From the NCBI RefSeq assembly GCF_000226095.1, contig NC_016472.1:4588001-4652000 (forward strand): a stretch of 64,000 nt of DNA. Reading direction: 5' to 3'. This document shows positions 38,361-48,403 of the stretch, piece by piece. The DNA is from Thermothelomyces thermophilus ATCC 42464 (lineage: Eukaryota > Ascomycota > Sordariomycetes > Sordariales > Chaetomiaceae). Under the pieces are notes generated by a model. It saw only the letters and a program-made list of their open reading frames with translations, did not search any database and was not told the DNA's origin. The translations under genes and the position numbers were made by a program. Numbering within the stretch: position 1 is the stretch's first letter; each line of letters begins with the position of its first letter.

Positions 38361-40362
38361 TTATTATTATTATTATTAGTCCTATACCACTATACTAATA
38401 AGTATGCTAGAGCCTCTCTAGTTATATATAAAGGAAACCGTGCCTAATAGGCCGGATAAAAACCTCTATCCCGCCTCTAACGCCTAATCCGGAGTACCAA
38501 TATACTATAAAGAAAAGGAGAAGTAGCTAGAATAGCCCTATAGAGGCCTTCCCTCCCGGTCTAGCCTCCTTACAAGGCAGTATTCCGGGAGCCTCCCTAG
38601 GTCTATTAGCTACTATAGAACCCTCCTTGCCAAACGATAGTTACGGGTCCCTATACCCTGTAGAACGAGGTCTAGGTCCCTTTATAACCATATTTCCTAG
38701 GATTCCCACGTTCGGCTTCTTAGTAGGTTTGGGCACTATATAACTAGGTACTCTATAGTTTCCCTCCCCTGGCTATAGGCATAGTAGGGGATACTAACCC
38801 CTGGGACTTGAACCCTAAAAAGGAAGTCATAGAGGCTAATAGCCCCTATACGGGCCTGTATTGGTAGGGAGCTCTAGGCCTTTGTTAGGCCTTAGTGCCT
38901 TTATGGGCCTTCCCCTATAAAAACTAGGCACGGAGGGTCCTTGTCTGACACATGCTATATCCTCCTACTAGCTTAGTCGGCCCTCTACTAGTTGCTCTAG
39001 CTAGCTAGCATGGCTAGTTCCGTAGCCTATAGCCTTCTTTGTAGGGTCTATAAGGGGGGTTAACCTCCTTTATAGCCCTCCTAAACCTATTGTTAGACCG
39101 TCAACCCTGCTACTTCTAGGGCTATAGGCTTTGGCTCCTGGCCCCTTGCCCTAGCCCTCCTCTTCTAGAACCTCTAGCTTAGCCTATTATAGGCCTATTA
39201 GATAAGGCCCCTTATAGGGACCTAGGAGGCCCCTAGGCCTACCCTAGTCTATAGGAGCGGCTGGTTAAGTTTGGCTTTAAAGTTAGCTAACCTCTTATTA
39301 AGATAGAGGTTAAGGGGTAGTACCTAGGCTTCTATTTCAAGGCACCAGATAGGGGTAGCCTTATAGGCCCTAGTAACTACTTAAAGGGCCTTATATTAGG
39401 CCTTTAATAGCTCTCTAATAGGGCCTTCCGGCTTACCCCCTAGCTTAGTAGGCTTATAAAAGTTCGAGGCCCTATAAGCTAGGGCACTACGGATATACTT
39501 AGTATAGACCTTGTAGGCCTATAGAAGGCTAGGGCCCTAGGTCTTCGTAATAAGCCTAGTTAAGGCAAACTCCTAGGTTTCTAGTTTTTTAGCTACCTTT
39601 GTATAATAGGGGCCCTACTATAGCCTCTAGTCTAGCTAGACCCTAAGGAATCTGGCTAACTTCAAAGGGGCTATAGTAGTAGTACCCCCTCTAGGCTATA
39701 GGAGCTCTAGCGGTCATGACCACTATTTCCGGCCCCTGTTAAAGTAGATAAGCTCGTACTTTTCCGGGGCAAAAGCCATACCCCGGGTCTTTGCCTACTA
39801 GAGGCAAGCCTTCTAGGCCCTCTGTAGCTGACCGTTATAGGCCTCCTTGGCCCTCCTGAAGGCTAGGAGGTTGGTGTCGTCGGCAAAGCCTATTAAACTA
39901 ACCACGGGGCTAGCCTAGCGAATGGCCTGGTAGAAGGAGGCTATATAGAGGATAAATAGTATAGGGGGGAGGGGTAACCCCTATAGGACCCTAGCCCTTA
40001 CCGCTATATCCTCTGTTTCCTAGCCATCGAAGTAGAGGATAGCCACCCTGTCCTGTAGCCACTCCCTGACCCAGACTACCAGCCACTTCAGGAAGCCCTA
40101 GCTCCGTAAAGTGGCTAGTAGCCGGGTATAGTTGACAGTGTCAAAAGCCCCTGAGATATCGAGCTATAGGAGGGAGGCAGCCGCCTTATGCCTCCAAGCC
40201 TCCTAAACCTAAGCCGTAACAAGCCGAATAGCTAGTTCTGTAGACCTATGTTCCCGGTTGCCTATCTGCTCGGCCGGGAGAAGCCTATAGGCCTCTGCGA
40301 CGGCCGTTACCTTTTAGGCAACTATAGCCTCTAGCACCTTACCTACTATTGGTAGGAGTGCT
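38361..40362 (-). mobile_element. LINE-4, 5'-truncated, inverted, 15-bp target duplication
   Basis: A 2.0-kb LINE fragment read on the minus strand, with the (TTA)n tail at its left end (38,361-38,379). Its right end falls inside the reverse transcriptase region, so it is 5'-truncated. The 15-bp sequence ACCATTATATATATA occurs at 38,346-38,360 and again at 40,363-40,377, as expected for target-primed insertion. The half nearest the 5' truncation (about 39,700-40,300) retains more CA/TG sites than the other LINE copies. Coding frames are closed. Confidence 0.88.
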
Positions 40363-40496
40363 ACCATTATATATATAGGTTATATTATTATAGTAATAAA
40401 AAGAGAAAGGTATAGAACCTACTTATATACCTAATATATATAATAAATATATTATAAGGTAGGTTAGCCTAGTAACTGTAAAAAAAAGAGGGGGTA

Positions 40497-40823
40497 TATT
40501 ATAGGCCTAGGCTATACTTAGGCTAGATAATGCCTAGGCTTTACCTAGGTATATAACGGACCTACCCTGCCCTACCTACCCTGCCCTACGGGTCTATAGA
40601 GCGTTCGTTACTCGTTTGTAACTTATCTAGTGGATACATGGCTAAGGCCTGGTTAGCGCCTAACCTAGAGCCTAACTAGGCCTTACCTAGGTTATATATA
40701 TATATATTGGTTAAAAAGTACTCCTTTATATTAATTTTATATTCTTTCTCTTTTTCCTCATTAAAGTAGTTAAATAAAATATTATATACTTATCTATAGA
40801 TGTTATAAGGCTAGTATATTATA
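40497..40823 (+). repeat. Right LTR of element D
   Basis: 327 bp, the partner of the left LTR, placed directly after a polypurine tract (40,481-40,494). It is followed by ATAAG. Confidence 0.85.
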
Positions 40824-41190
40824 ATAAGCCTCTTTATTTAGTAGCTTAATAGTAGGCTTTAAATTAACATTATATTTAGGGGTATCTAGTAATCTATATA
40901 GTGAAAATTTTAATAGGTATATATGATATAGTTAGATTATAGTTAGGTCTAATTTCTATGCCTGTAATGCCTGTTGTATAACTATAATGGCTTATGCCTA
41001 GCTGAAAGCGGTACCGTTAGATAGCGTTTTTCAAGAGTTTTCTAGTAATAGTAGTTTTATATATTTTAGTAAGGTATTTATAAAGATACAATAGATAAAA
41101 ACCTTGCTTAACTATATACTAAGCTAGGTAATAATAATAATATTATAACTCTAATAACCTAATATTATTAGTGTTTTAGGTAGCAATTTA
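40824..41190. other. AT-rich flank without genes
   Basis: The last AT-rich stretch before the gene-dense region. It matches no other repeat in the window that I could find and has no open frame. Base composition changes within a few tens of bases around 41,190-41,220, just over 180 bp before the first gene's start codon. Confidence 0.5.
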
Positions 41191-41404
41191 TAGGGAAATG
41201 TAGTGGCTAAGATCCCTGTCTCGCTAATAACCAGGGCACGGATGTTATGAGACAACCTTGGCATCCTCCGATTTTTCCGTTTCGATTTGCGCTTCCATGT
41301 AAGTAGAACGGCAGACTAACTCCCTGCCCACCCTCGCGGAATCTTGTCCCTCCCACCGACATACCTCATCGCGCTCGGCGAAGGCGCACCTGTGCGCGTT
41401 GAGG

Positions 41405-43387
41405 ATGCCAGACAAGGCACTCAGGGTCGTTACCTACGCCGCTGGTGCCTCCCTAGCAGCAATCACGCTCATTTACGTGTTCGGGCCGACGTACTTTCTC
41501 GACGGCGATACCTCGAGGTCCGGTACCGGCGCATTCTCGACGCGAAAGGCAGGCGTTGTTGGTCTTTCGAATCCTGCCAACGATTGTTTCATCAACTCGG
41601 TTCTCCAGGCACTCGCTGGATTAGGCGACCTCCGACTCTATCTAATACGCGAAGTTCACCGTCGAAGACTCGATGACGAAACCGTCTACACGCAGTTGGT
41701 CCCGGCCGACGCGCTGGCTCAGCTGGAAGTCGAGACTGGATTAAGGCGCTTTGGCAAGGATATACCGGGCTGGAAGTTGGAAGGGTTACAAAGAGGCGTC
41801 ATCACCAAGAGCCTCAAAGATATCCTCGACGCGTTAAACGAGCGCCCGATTCACAAAAAGACGATATCCGCTGCACCTTTTGTAAGGGCTCTGGAGGAGG
41901 CTTTCCGGCAACGCATCAGCCGGCAGCAGCAAGATGCCCATGAATTTCTGCAGATAGTGGCCGAGAGGCTCTGCGATGAGTATCATGCAGGATGTAGCGC
42001 ACGATGGCTCTCCAGGCGCACTGCGGCCCTGGATGAAAAGAAACTCGCGGAGGCGCAACAGGCAACTCAGGTTCCTAGCGCGGAATTGCCCCAGTCGCAT
42101 CGGCCTTTGGGCCAGACAAACACCGCTGCTCTCAACCAGGCAGCCGAGGCGTCGACAGGCGGCGCAGGGCAGAATCGTGGCTATGTGGAACATCAAGGTA
42201 TGGAAGAGGAGGAAGGTTTCCCTTTAGAGGGCAAGTTTGAATCACAAATCGAATGCCTAACTTGTGGTTTCAAACCACGACCTACACCCTCGACTTTCTG
42301 TACCCTTACTCTCCATGTGCCTCGGGTTCCGTCAACAACCCTGAGCGCGTGCTTCGACGGCATGTTCAAGACGGAGTACATTGACGACTTCAGGTGCGAG
42401 AAATGCCGGCTTCTACATGCGCTGTCCATCTTCGAGGTCGCCGCTCGGCGAGCTTCCTCGGAGGAGAAGAGACTGAAGGCTCAGTCAGCGGCGGAAAAGC
42501 TTCGGCTCGCCATCGAGAAAGACCCCGAGACTCCCCCAGCGGGCGTGGAACTTCCCGATTTGCACTCTGCGCCAAAGCGCAGGATCGCTCGCCACATCCG
42601 CATCACTCACTTCCCCAAAATACTGGCTATTCATCTGTCCAGGTCCATCTTTGATGCTAGCCGCTCGTCGCAGAAGAACTTGGCCAAGGTTGCATTCCCA
42701 GAAAAGCTCACGCTGGGCGGCTTGCTCCAGCAACGAAGGTACAAGTTGCTTGGCGTCGTGACTCACAAGGGAAGTCACCACAGCGGTCACTACGAGTCCT
42801 TTCGACGTCAAAACATCTACCCGCCGTTTTCCAATCCAAGTACGTTCCAGGCTTCGGGGGTCTATAGCAGGACCCCCAGCCCCGCCTCGACGCCTCGGGC
42901 CGACCTCCGGGGCCAACCTCCGCAGGACGTCGCTGCTCCCACCTCGGCGGGAAGGCATTCCGACTCGGCTCCTCCTTGTCACCTATCCGCGACCCCTGCG
43001 GCGGGCTCTCGCGACTCGCTGTGTGATAGCACGCGCGGCGGAGAAAGTTCCGCAGACGCTCGGAGCGGTGCCACACCGGTTGCGGCGGCGCAAGCCAGCA
43101 ATTCGGACAGCGGTAGCCGGGATCCGACCGAAACAACGCCGCAGTTGAGCATCCCAGGGGCTGGCTCTCCACCGCCACGCTCCGGGACACCGGGTGCTCA
43201 ATCCGTCAAGGAGCATCGACTATCGACTCACTCCGCGCCAGCGGCAAGGACGAAGCAGCGGAAGCAACAGAGTCGTTGGTGGCGAATTAGTGACGACAAG
43301 ATCAAAGAAGCCAATACCCGTGACGTCCTAGGGATGCAGCGGGAGGTGTACCTAATGTTCTACGAACTCGAACGACCCTATCTGTAG
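41405..43387 (+). CDS. Ubiquitin-specific protease (Ubp16/Ubp1-like), membrane-anchored
   Basis: An intronless 660-aa cysteine protease that removes ubiquitin from substrates. Residues 6-32 form a hydrophobic N-terminal segment with a likely transmembrane helix, as in organelle-anchored USPs of the Ubp1/Ubp16/USP30 type, so cytosol-facing anchoring on ER or mitochondria is inferred. The Cys box is at 53-70 (catalytic Cys61 in NDCFINSVLQAL), QQDAHEFL at 175-182, zinc-ribbon cysteines at 284/287 and 331/334, the His box HHSGHYESF at 458-466 (His462), and the final Asp/tyrosine motif WWRISDDKI at 625-633. A Pro/Ser/Thr-rich insert of about 150 residues (470-620) separates the last two boxes. The start is the ATG at 41,405; an open TTG two codons earlier is not a credible start. 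Which paralogue it is remains uncertain. Confidence 0.9.
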   Translation: MPDKALRVVTYAAGASLAAITLIYVFGPTYFLDGDTSRSGTGAFSTRKAGVVGLSNPANDCFINSVLQALAGLGDLRLYLIREVHRRRLDDETVYTQLVPADALAQLEVETGLRRFGKDIPGWKLEGLQRGVITKSLKDILDALNERPIHKKTISAAPFVRALEEAFRQRISRQQQDAHEFLQIVAERLCDEYHAGCSARWLSRRTAALDEKKLAEAQQATQVPSAELPQSHRPLGQTNTAALNQAAEASTGGAGQNRGYVEHQGMEEEEGFPLEGKFESQIECLTCGFKPRPTPSTFCTLTLHVPRVPSTTLSACFDGMFKTEYIDDFRCEKCRLLHALSIFEVAARRASSEEKRLKAQSAAEKLRLAIEKDPETPPAGVELPDLHSAPKRRIARHIRITHFPKILAIHLSRSIFDASRSSQKNLAKVAFPEKLTLGGLLQQRRYKLLGVVTHKGSHHSGHYESFRRQNIYPPFSNPSTFQASGVYSRTPSPASTPRADLRGQPPQDVAAPTSAGRHSDSAPPCHLSATPAAGSRDSLCDSTRGGESSADARSGATPVAAAQASNSDSGSRDPTETTPQLSIPGAGSPPPRSGTPGAQSVKEHRLSTHSAPAARTKQRKQQSRWWRISDDKIKEANTRDVLGMQREVYLMFYELERPYL

Positions 43388-43879
43388 TTAGATGTCGCAT
43401 GCTAGACGGATGGATAGAGTCACATATATCAAGAATTGTCGCGGGGTTGCTGTACGATATCCGTGCTATATAGGCGTGTAATAAGAAGAGAAAACGAGCA
43501 TGCTATTCCACTTGTATGGACAGAGTTATCCGCCGAGTGAAATCGCTACGACGCGGAGATTGTTCCTCACGCCCAAGCCCACCAGAGAGGCGAAAGGAGA
43601 GGGGAATATCATGTAAAGCACAGTTGTTGTTCGCCGCGCGCTCTCCCGCGGAAGGAGATTAGCGATGCCCGTAATATCACCAGGGGGCGGTGGCGACCCT
43701 TTCCAGTTCAGCAAAGAAAGCAGTGTCGCTTTGCTGGGCCTAGGATGTAGCCATATCGCGGCAACCAGCTCGCTCGTCTGGAGAGACCGTCTCATCATTC
43801 TTCGACGCCACTGCCCTGTATCAGGATGGCGGATGACTATGGGTTCCCGAGACTGTATGCCACCGCAACCATTGGTTCC
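43388..43879. other. Convergent intergenic region
   Basis: About 490 bp between the 3' ends of the protease gene and the Kes1-like gene. Open frames here run across the end of the neighbouring gene in other phases and look spurious. I see only presumed 3' UTR sequence. Confidence 0.6.
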
Positions 43880-45322
43880 TCATTGTCCCAGGAGCTCCTT
43901 CGCTAGCTTGCTCGCATCCTCTTCGCTTAGTGGAGGTTCCTTGCGCGCAGCTTCGGACTTAGCGTCATCAAAACGCCAGAGACCGCCGGTCTTGTCGGCA
44001 TCACCGTTCTCAGGCAGGCCTACGACAGGACCCAGCTTGGCAAGAACCGGGTCGGTAGCATCACTCCGGGCGGTGAAATAGCGCCGCTGCCATGTGCGCC
44101 CTTCGGCTTTCTCTTTGGCGCGCATCTCGCGCTGGGCGTTTTCGATCTTGCTCTTCTCCACGCTGACCGTGTCAAGATCCCCCTTGGCAATCGCGGCAGC
44201 CACCTTGGACCACGCCCGCCTAGATTCCAACGGATGCTGCTGCTCCAAGGGGGCAACAATAAGCTCGCTGAGGGGTAGTGGATCCCACTCCTCGACGAGG
44301 TTGTCCTTGGAATTATACTTTGCAGGGCCGGAGTGAATCTCAAAAGACTTCGTCCACTGCCCAGATACGTTGAAAAGGACATCCTTCTCCCTGCCCGTGG
44401 GGTACAAAACGGCGGTAAAAGAGTTCTTCTTGCCGGAAAGCCAGCCTTTCCCGCTGTAGTCAATTTTCGCGGTGAAGCCGGTCGACGAAGTGATGAAGGA
44501 ACTGCCGTCCAACTCAATGTAAGGCGAACCGAAGATCAAGCCCTCGATGTGGAGAGATGGCAGGGTAATCAAGAAGGTATCTGGCTCTGTTGCAGATGGG
44601 ACAGGCACAGTGAGCACCGCGTGGCCGATCTGCTTGATGTTGATGGTCTTGGAGAAGGACGCCTTCTGCGCGTTATAACCCTCCAGCCGAACGCCGCTGG
44701 GAATGTTGGTGATATGGTACGCGGTCGCCGGTGGGTGATGACTATGGAACAAGTAAGCCATCCAGCCAGTGTACTATTCGAGCGGCACCGAGAGAGGTTG
44801 CGATGCACCCACCTGACCTGCTCACTAATCAACTCGGTAGTTCCAGCGGTGTCCTCCCACTTGCCCAGGAATAGCTCGCCGAGGAATGGGTTGAGTGGCT
44901 TTTTCTCGTTGCCATACTGTTCGCTTCGGCTGGCATACTGCTGCTTCAAGGTGGTTAAGAACCACTTCAGCACCAAGAGCGCGCGCTTGGCAGCATCAGG
45001 TTCTTTGGCTGGCGCGGCGAAGACGGAAGGATGCTCGCACCAGTACGTGCTAAACTCGGTTAGGCTGGTAGACGAGAGGATGAAGGGCGGCGCAGTAAGG
45101 CTTGAGAGGTCCCCGTTAAACGACGCAATCGACTAGCCAAGAAAGCCCAATCAGTGAATGCGCTTGATACCAGCGACGTCAGAAGGAGGAGCTCTAGCGC
45201 AGGAACTACTGCCACGACTGCCGTGCAAGGGTGGGAGGGAAGGCGTCGTCGCACACCTTGAGAAATGCGGCCCAGCTGGCTCCAACGCCGCCGGTCTGCT
45301 GTGTCGGAGTCGCGGACTCCAT
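43880..45322 (-). CDS. KES1: Oxysterol-binding protein, short Kes1/Osh4 type
   Basis: Lipid-transfer protein that exchanges sterol and PI4P between membranes. Exons (5'-3'): 45,322-45,257; 45,132-44,813; 44,741-43,880, giving 415 aa (yeast Osh4 is 434). Introns of 124 and 71 bp have GT-AG ends. The second junction splits the Ser of the family signature EQVSHHPP (residues 126-133), which only appears after splicing. Other landmarks are APPFIL and SLTEFSTYW (exon 2), NPFLGE at 103-108, and a C-terminal region with [13 protein letters not shown] containing the conserved basic residues that bind phosphoinositide. No PH, ankyrin or transmembrane segment is present, so it is the stand-alone lipid-binding domain form, expected at Golgi/ER membranes. 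The first exon codes for only 22 residues. Assignment is firm. Confidence 0.93.
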
Positions 45323-46027
45323 AATCGTTTATCGGTATTTGAAGCGTCAAGAGAAGGCGAGGGGCCCGGGGTGGGGGAAGGGGTGAGGGGTCTGCTAGCC
45401 CTAAAAAAAAAAGGTGTTTCGTGCAATTACGGAGAGGCGAGAGAAAGGTCGGGGTGCGCGTCGTCACGATATCTTCACAGAGCACGACACAGACCAAGGC
45501 GAGGTCTCCCGGTGAAAAGGTACGCTGGGGTCAAGGTTGGTTCGTGGAGCCGGAGGAGTTCACAGCGAGCAGGGTGGGGTTAGTCGAGGTGAAGTTAGCG
45601 GGGCTCTGGAAAGGGGCAGGGGAAGCTGCGACGGGAAATTGGGACGGAACTGCTCCACTCTGCGTCACTGCAATTCGCTCCAGCAATAAACACCGAGTGC
45701 AGCAACCCGATGACGATCCCCAACGCAAATCTGGGAACGCCCTTTCGCATTCGAGGTGGGCGGGTAGTCTGTCCGGAATATCGAGTATATCGCCCATATC
45801 TCCAAAGCCTTGTCGTCTTGCCCGCATACGTAAATACATCTGGATCCCAAGCTCAGTCACGCAACCCTCCGTTTGGTGGTTCCAGATAGATAGATAATGG
45901 GAGTTCTAGAGGCTAGCCTTGCGACTTGCCGACGTATTTCCTGTCTCGATTGGATTGACCACGCCCCATCACTTACCACCACCTCCTGGGCCGCAACACA
46001 ATGCAAAGAAGGCAAAGGGACACCCGC
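45323..46027. other. Intergenic region upstream of the Kes1-like gene
   Basis: About 700 bp between the start of the Kes1-like gene and the 3' end of the oxidoreductase gene, both on the minus strand. It contains a purine-rich run (A9 at about 45,403-45,411) and GA-rich sequence that may belong to the promoter. The 90-160 codon open frames in several phases overlap one another and the flanking exons and show no recognisable protein. Confidence 0.5.
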
Positions 46028-47752
46028 TCAGGCTGAAGCACTGGCCGCCCTAGATTCAACCTGCGTCGCCCACCACTCGGGCCAATTGATGACCTTCTTC
46101 CCGCGTCGCGCTTCCTCTGCGCAGAAGATCATGGCATGGCTACGAACAATCTCTTCCAATGTGCAACCCACGAGCTCTCTCTGTGCTCTGTCAGCTGACC
46201 AGCCATGGTTTTTGACCTTGTCAACCGCGAGCACGAACTGACGGGTGAGGCCAATATCACCCCCGCCATGTCCGCGGCTCTCGACCTTTGGGCGATGGAC
46301 TGTTGTCTGCCCTGTGCGGAAGTCCTCGATAGTGATGGTAAAAGAATCGGCATAGATCTCGCCATCCACGCCGTATATGTGGGTGTATCGGTCACAAATC
46401 TTCTTCGTATGGGCAACCATGTGGAAAACCGCCGTTTTAGCATTGCGACTGCCTGTCCCGTAGCTCCCCGGCAACGGGTCATCATCCCAGCTCAGCGTGA
46501 CCACTTGCTCGTCGCATACGTCGTTGTCGCTCTCGTAGACGCATCTGCCGAACCAATTACGCCGCGCAACCTCGGAGTCCGGCGTGTCGGCGTCGTAGTC
46601 CTTGGCCAGCTCCCTAAGCACGGCATCTCTCGCCTCCGCCATGCTTTCGCAGGACTCGATATCAGGGACCACGATGCTGACGGGCCAGCCCGTGTTGCCC
46701 GATTCTAAGCCGGCCAGCTCTGGGCCGACATAGATGCGCTTCGCCGAGTACTTGCACGTGGCCTCGATAGGACAGGAGAGACAATTGGTAGCAGTGCCCG
46801 CCTGGGCCGGCTTGCGGCTTCTCTTGAAGTGCTGGAGTGAGCCAGTGCTGGTGACAGTGGACGGCAGGTGGGGTGGAGGACAATCCCGGGCCGAGCAGTC
46901 TGCAGGCGAGCACAACAGCCAAAGAAGCACGTCAATGTCATGGCAACTCTTGGTGAGCAAGCTTGGAGCAGAGGTCCTCTCGCGGCGCCTACCGATCCCG
47001 TTAGCTTTGTGTGTGTATGTGTGTGTGGGCAGGTAGGTGCGGGAAGGAGAGCATTCATGGCCAACGCAGACGCACCAATTTCCGCGCACGTAACTGTGCG
47101 CAAAATGCCACCATCCAACAGGCTCTGTGTGCACGACGGATAAGATGTCGCCGATAACGCGGTCCTGGAGGAGCAGCTTTCGAAGCAGCATGTTGTGAGG
47201 ACTGTAGCGCAGTACATGTCCGATAGAGAAAACCGCCTGTTCCCCCCGGGCAGTTCTGTTGGCCCTTAGGGCCGTGTACATGTCGACGCAATCCTCAAGC
47301 GTGGTTGCCAGTGGCTTTTCGCACATGATGTGCAGCCCACCGAGGTCAGAGAGTGCCAGAACCACTTCGCGGTGCATCTCATCCAGCACGCAGACAAAGA
47401 CAGCGTCGACGCCTGGAGGGACACCCTTCTCACCGCTCTCAACACGAGCGCGGCGTTGCTTCTCGTAGATGATGAAGTCACGCCAGTCGGAGAAGGCGGC
47501 GCCTTCGGGAGGCGGCGATTGGGAGCCCCATATCCTGGTCTCGCCGAAGCGGTTCCTCTTGTAGTCATCTGGTTCGGCAACAGCGACGACCACACCATTA
47601 CTTGCCGACACGACGGCGTCCGCATAAGTCCGACCTCGCGAACCCGCGCCGATAATGAGAATGCGCGGTGGGCTAATGGATGGGGTAGATTGCGTAGGTC
47701 CGTCAGTTCCTGACATTGCACCCAGCCACTGGACAAGGCATTTGGCGTTCAT
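46028..47752 (-). CDS. Gfo/Idh/MocA-family NAD(P)-dependent oxidoreductase
   Basis: A 545-aa protein from two exons, 47,752-47,076 and 46,988-46,028. The Rossmann fold is at the N-terminus (ILIIGAGSRG, residues 31-40) and the family's CEKPLA motif at 144-149. A GHVLRYSP stretch (178-185) and CHDIDVLLW (241-249) belong to the substrate domain. A small cysteine cluster (Cys295, 298, 304 in CLSCPIEATCKYSAKRIY) and a C-terminal region with RHGGG-like residues and WPEWW follow. The 87-bp intron (46,989-47,075) has branch site GCTAAC and splits Trp226. It is a multiple of three without a stop, so the unspliced frame is also open. A second possible ATG lies 12 codons in. The substrate cannot be named; sugar or cyclitol derivatives are usual. 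It shares a divergent promoter region with the oligoribonuclease gene. Confidence 0.87.
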   Translation of the reverse strand: MNAKCLVQWLGAMSGTDGPTQSTPSISPPRILIIGAGSRGRTYADAVVSASNGVVVAVAEPDDYKRNRFGETRIWGSQSPPPEGAAFSDWRDFIIYEKQRRARVESGEKGVPPGVDAVFVCVLDEMHREVVLALSDLGGLHIMCEKPLATTLEDCVDMYTALRANRTARGEQAVFSIGHVLRYSPHNMLLRKLLLQDRVIGDILSVVHTEPVGWWHFAHSYVRGNWCVCVGHECSPSRTYLPTHTYTHKANGIGRRRERTSAPSLLTKSCHDIDVLLWLLCSPADCSARDCPPPHLPSTVTSTGSLQHFKRSRKPAQAGTATNCLSCPIEATCKYSAKRIYVGPELAGLESGNTGWPVSIVVPDIESCESMAEARDAVLRELAKDYDADTPDSEVARRNWFGRCVYESDNDVCDEQVVTLSWDDDPLPGSYGTGSRNAKTAVFHMVAHTKKICDRYTHIYGVDGEIYADSFTITIEDFRTGQTTVHRPKVESRGHGGGDIGLTRQFVLAVDKVKNHGWSADRAQRELVGCTLEEIVRSHAMIFCAEEARRGKKVINWPEWWATQVESRAASASA

Positions 47753-48403
47753 ATAATATTATCGAAGAAAGAGAGAGGACCGTGGAGGAATCGCCAATGC
47801 TGGGGAAGTAAAACTGTCGGGTAACATATATGTACCGCACAACGGCTGCCTGGGCTGCCCCTCTTGCCCGGGCGGTAAGTTGACATTTGCCTGGTGAGGG
47901 GGGTTTGGAGGAGAGGCGGATCAGCCGCGTAAACCCGGGGAAGCTAAAGGTACTGCCTACCATAGCCTGCAGTTGGGCACGCGGGGTCTCTGGCTGCGAG
48001 GTTGCGCGTGGGCGGCAAGCAATCGAAGAGCCAAGAGGCACAAACATCTTGATGTCCGCCTAATGTATCCGAAATACCTCAGGTAGGCGAAATCCTCACC
48101 TCGTGTAAGTGCTATGAGTCCAGGTTTGCCAGGCGCAGTCGTGGCTCCTTGAACTAAGCCAGGCAGCCACGGTGCTAGGGGCGGTCATTGTACTGTACTG
48201 TACTGGACTACATACATACAATACAGCGCATCGTGGAGCACACACTTATCCTTGCACTCGAGAAACCCAGGAACACGCCTGTGGGTCTCGGTATACAGGA
48301 GAACATCGTGCGCTTTGCACTACGCCGTCGACTTGGGGCAGGGCATCGATAAGCGACCAGCTCACAGAATCTACGACTCCGTCGGCACAGCACGCCGCGC
48401 CCA
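47753..48403. other. Divergent promoter region (oxidoreductase / oligoribonuclease)
   Basis: About 650 bp between two divergent start codons. A small tandem (TACTG)n-like run lies near 48,190-48,206. I see no credible gene; the open frames (60-114 codons) are unsupported. Confidence 0.5.

Larger units (their letters stand above)
32303..40823 (+). mobile_element. Chromodomain gypsy element D, full length with nested LINE
   Basis: A second Ty3/gypsy family. Two 327-bp LTRs (32,303-32,629 and 40,497-40,823) bracket an internal region with, on the + strand, protease, reverse transcriptase, RNase H, integrase and chromodomain to about 36,800. An antisense frame follows (36,963 to about 37,870). 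Flanking pentamers ATAAA and ATAAG match apart from one RIP-type difference. The purine tract AAAAAAAGAGGGGG lies just before the right LTR. A LINE fragment (38,361-40,362) interrupts the 3' region. Without it the element is about 6.5 kb. Confidence 0.85.

Noticed and set aside
42485-43216. Minus-strand open frames of 160-165 codons
   Set aside because: They mirror the GC-rich insert of the ubiquitin protease and have no start context, splice partners or recognisable domains.
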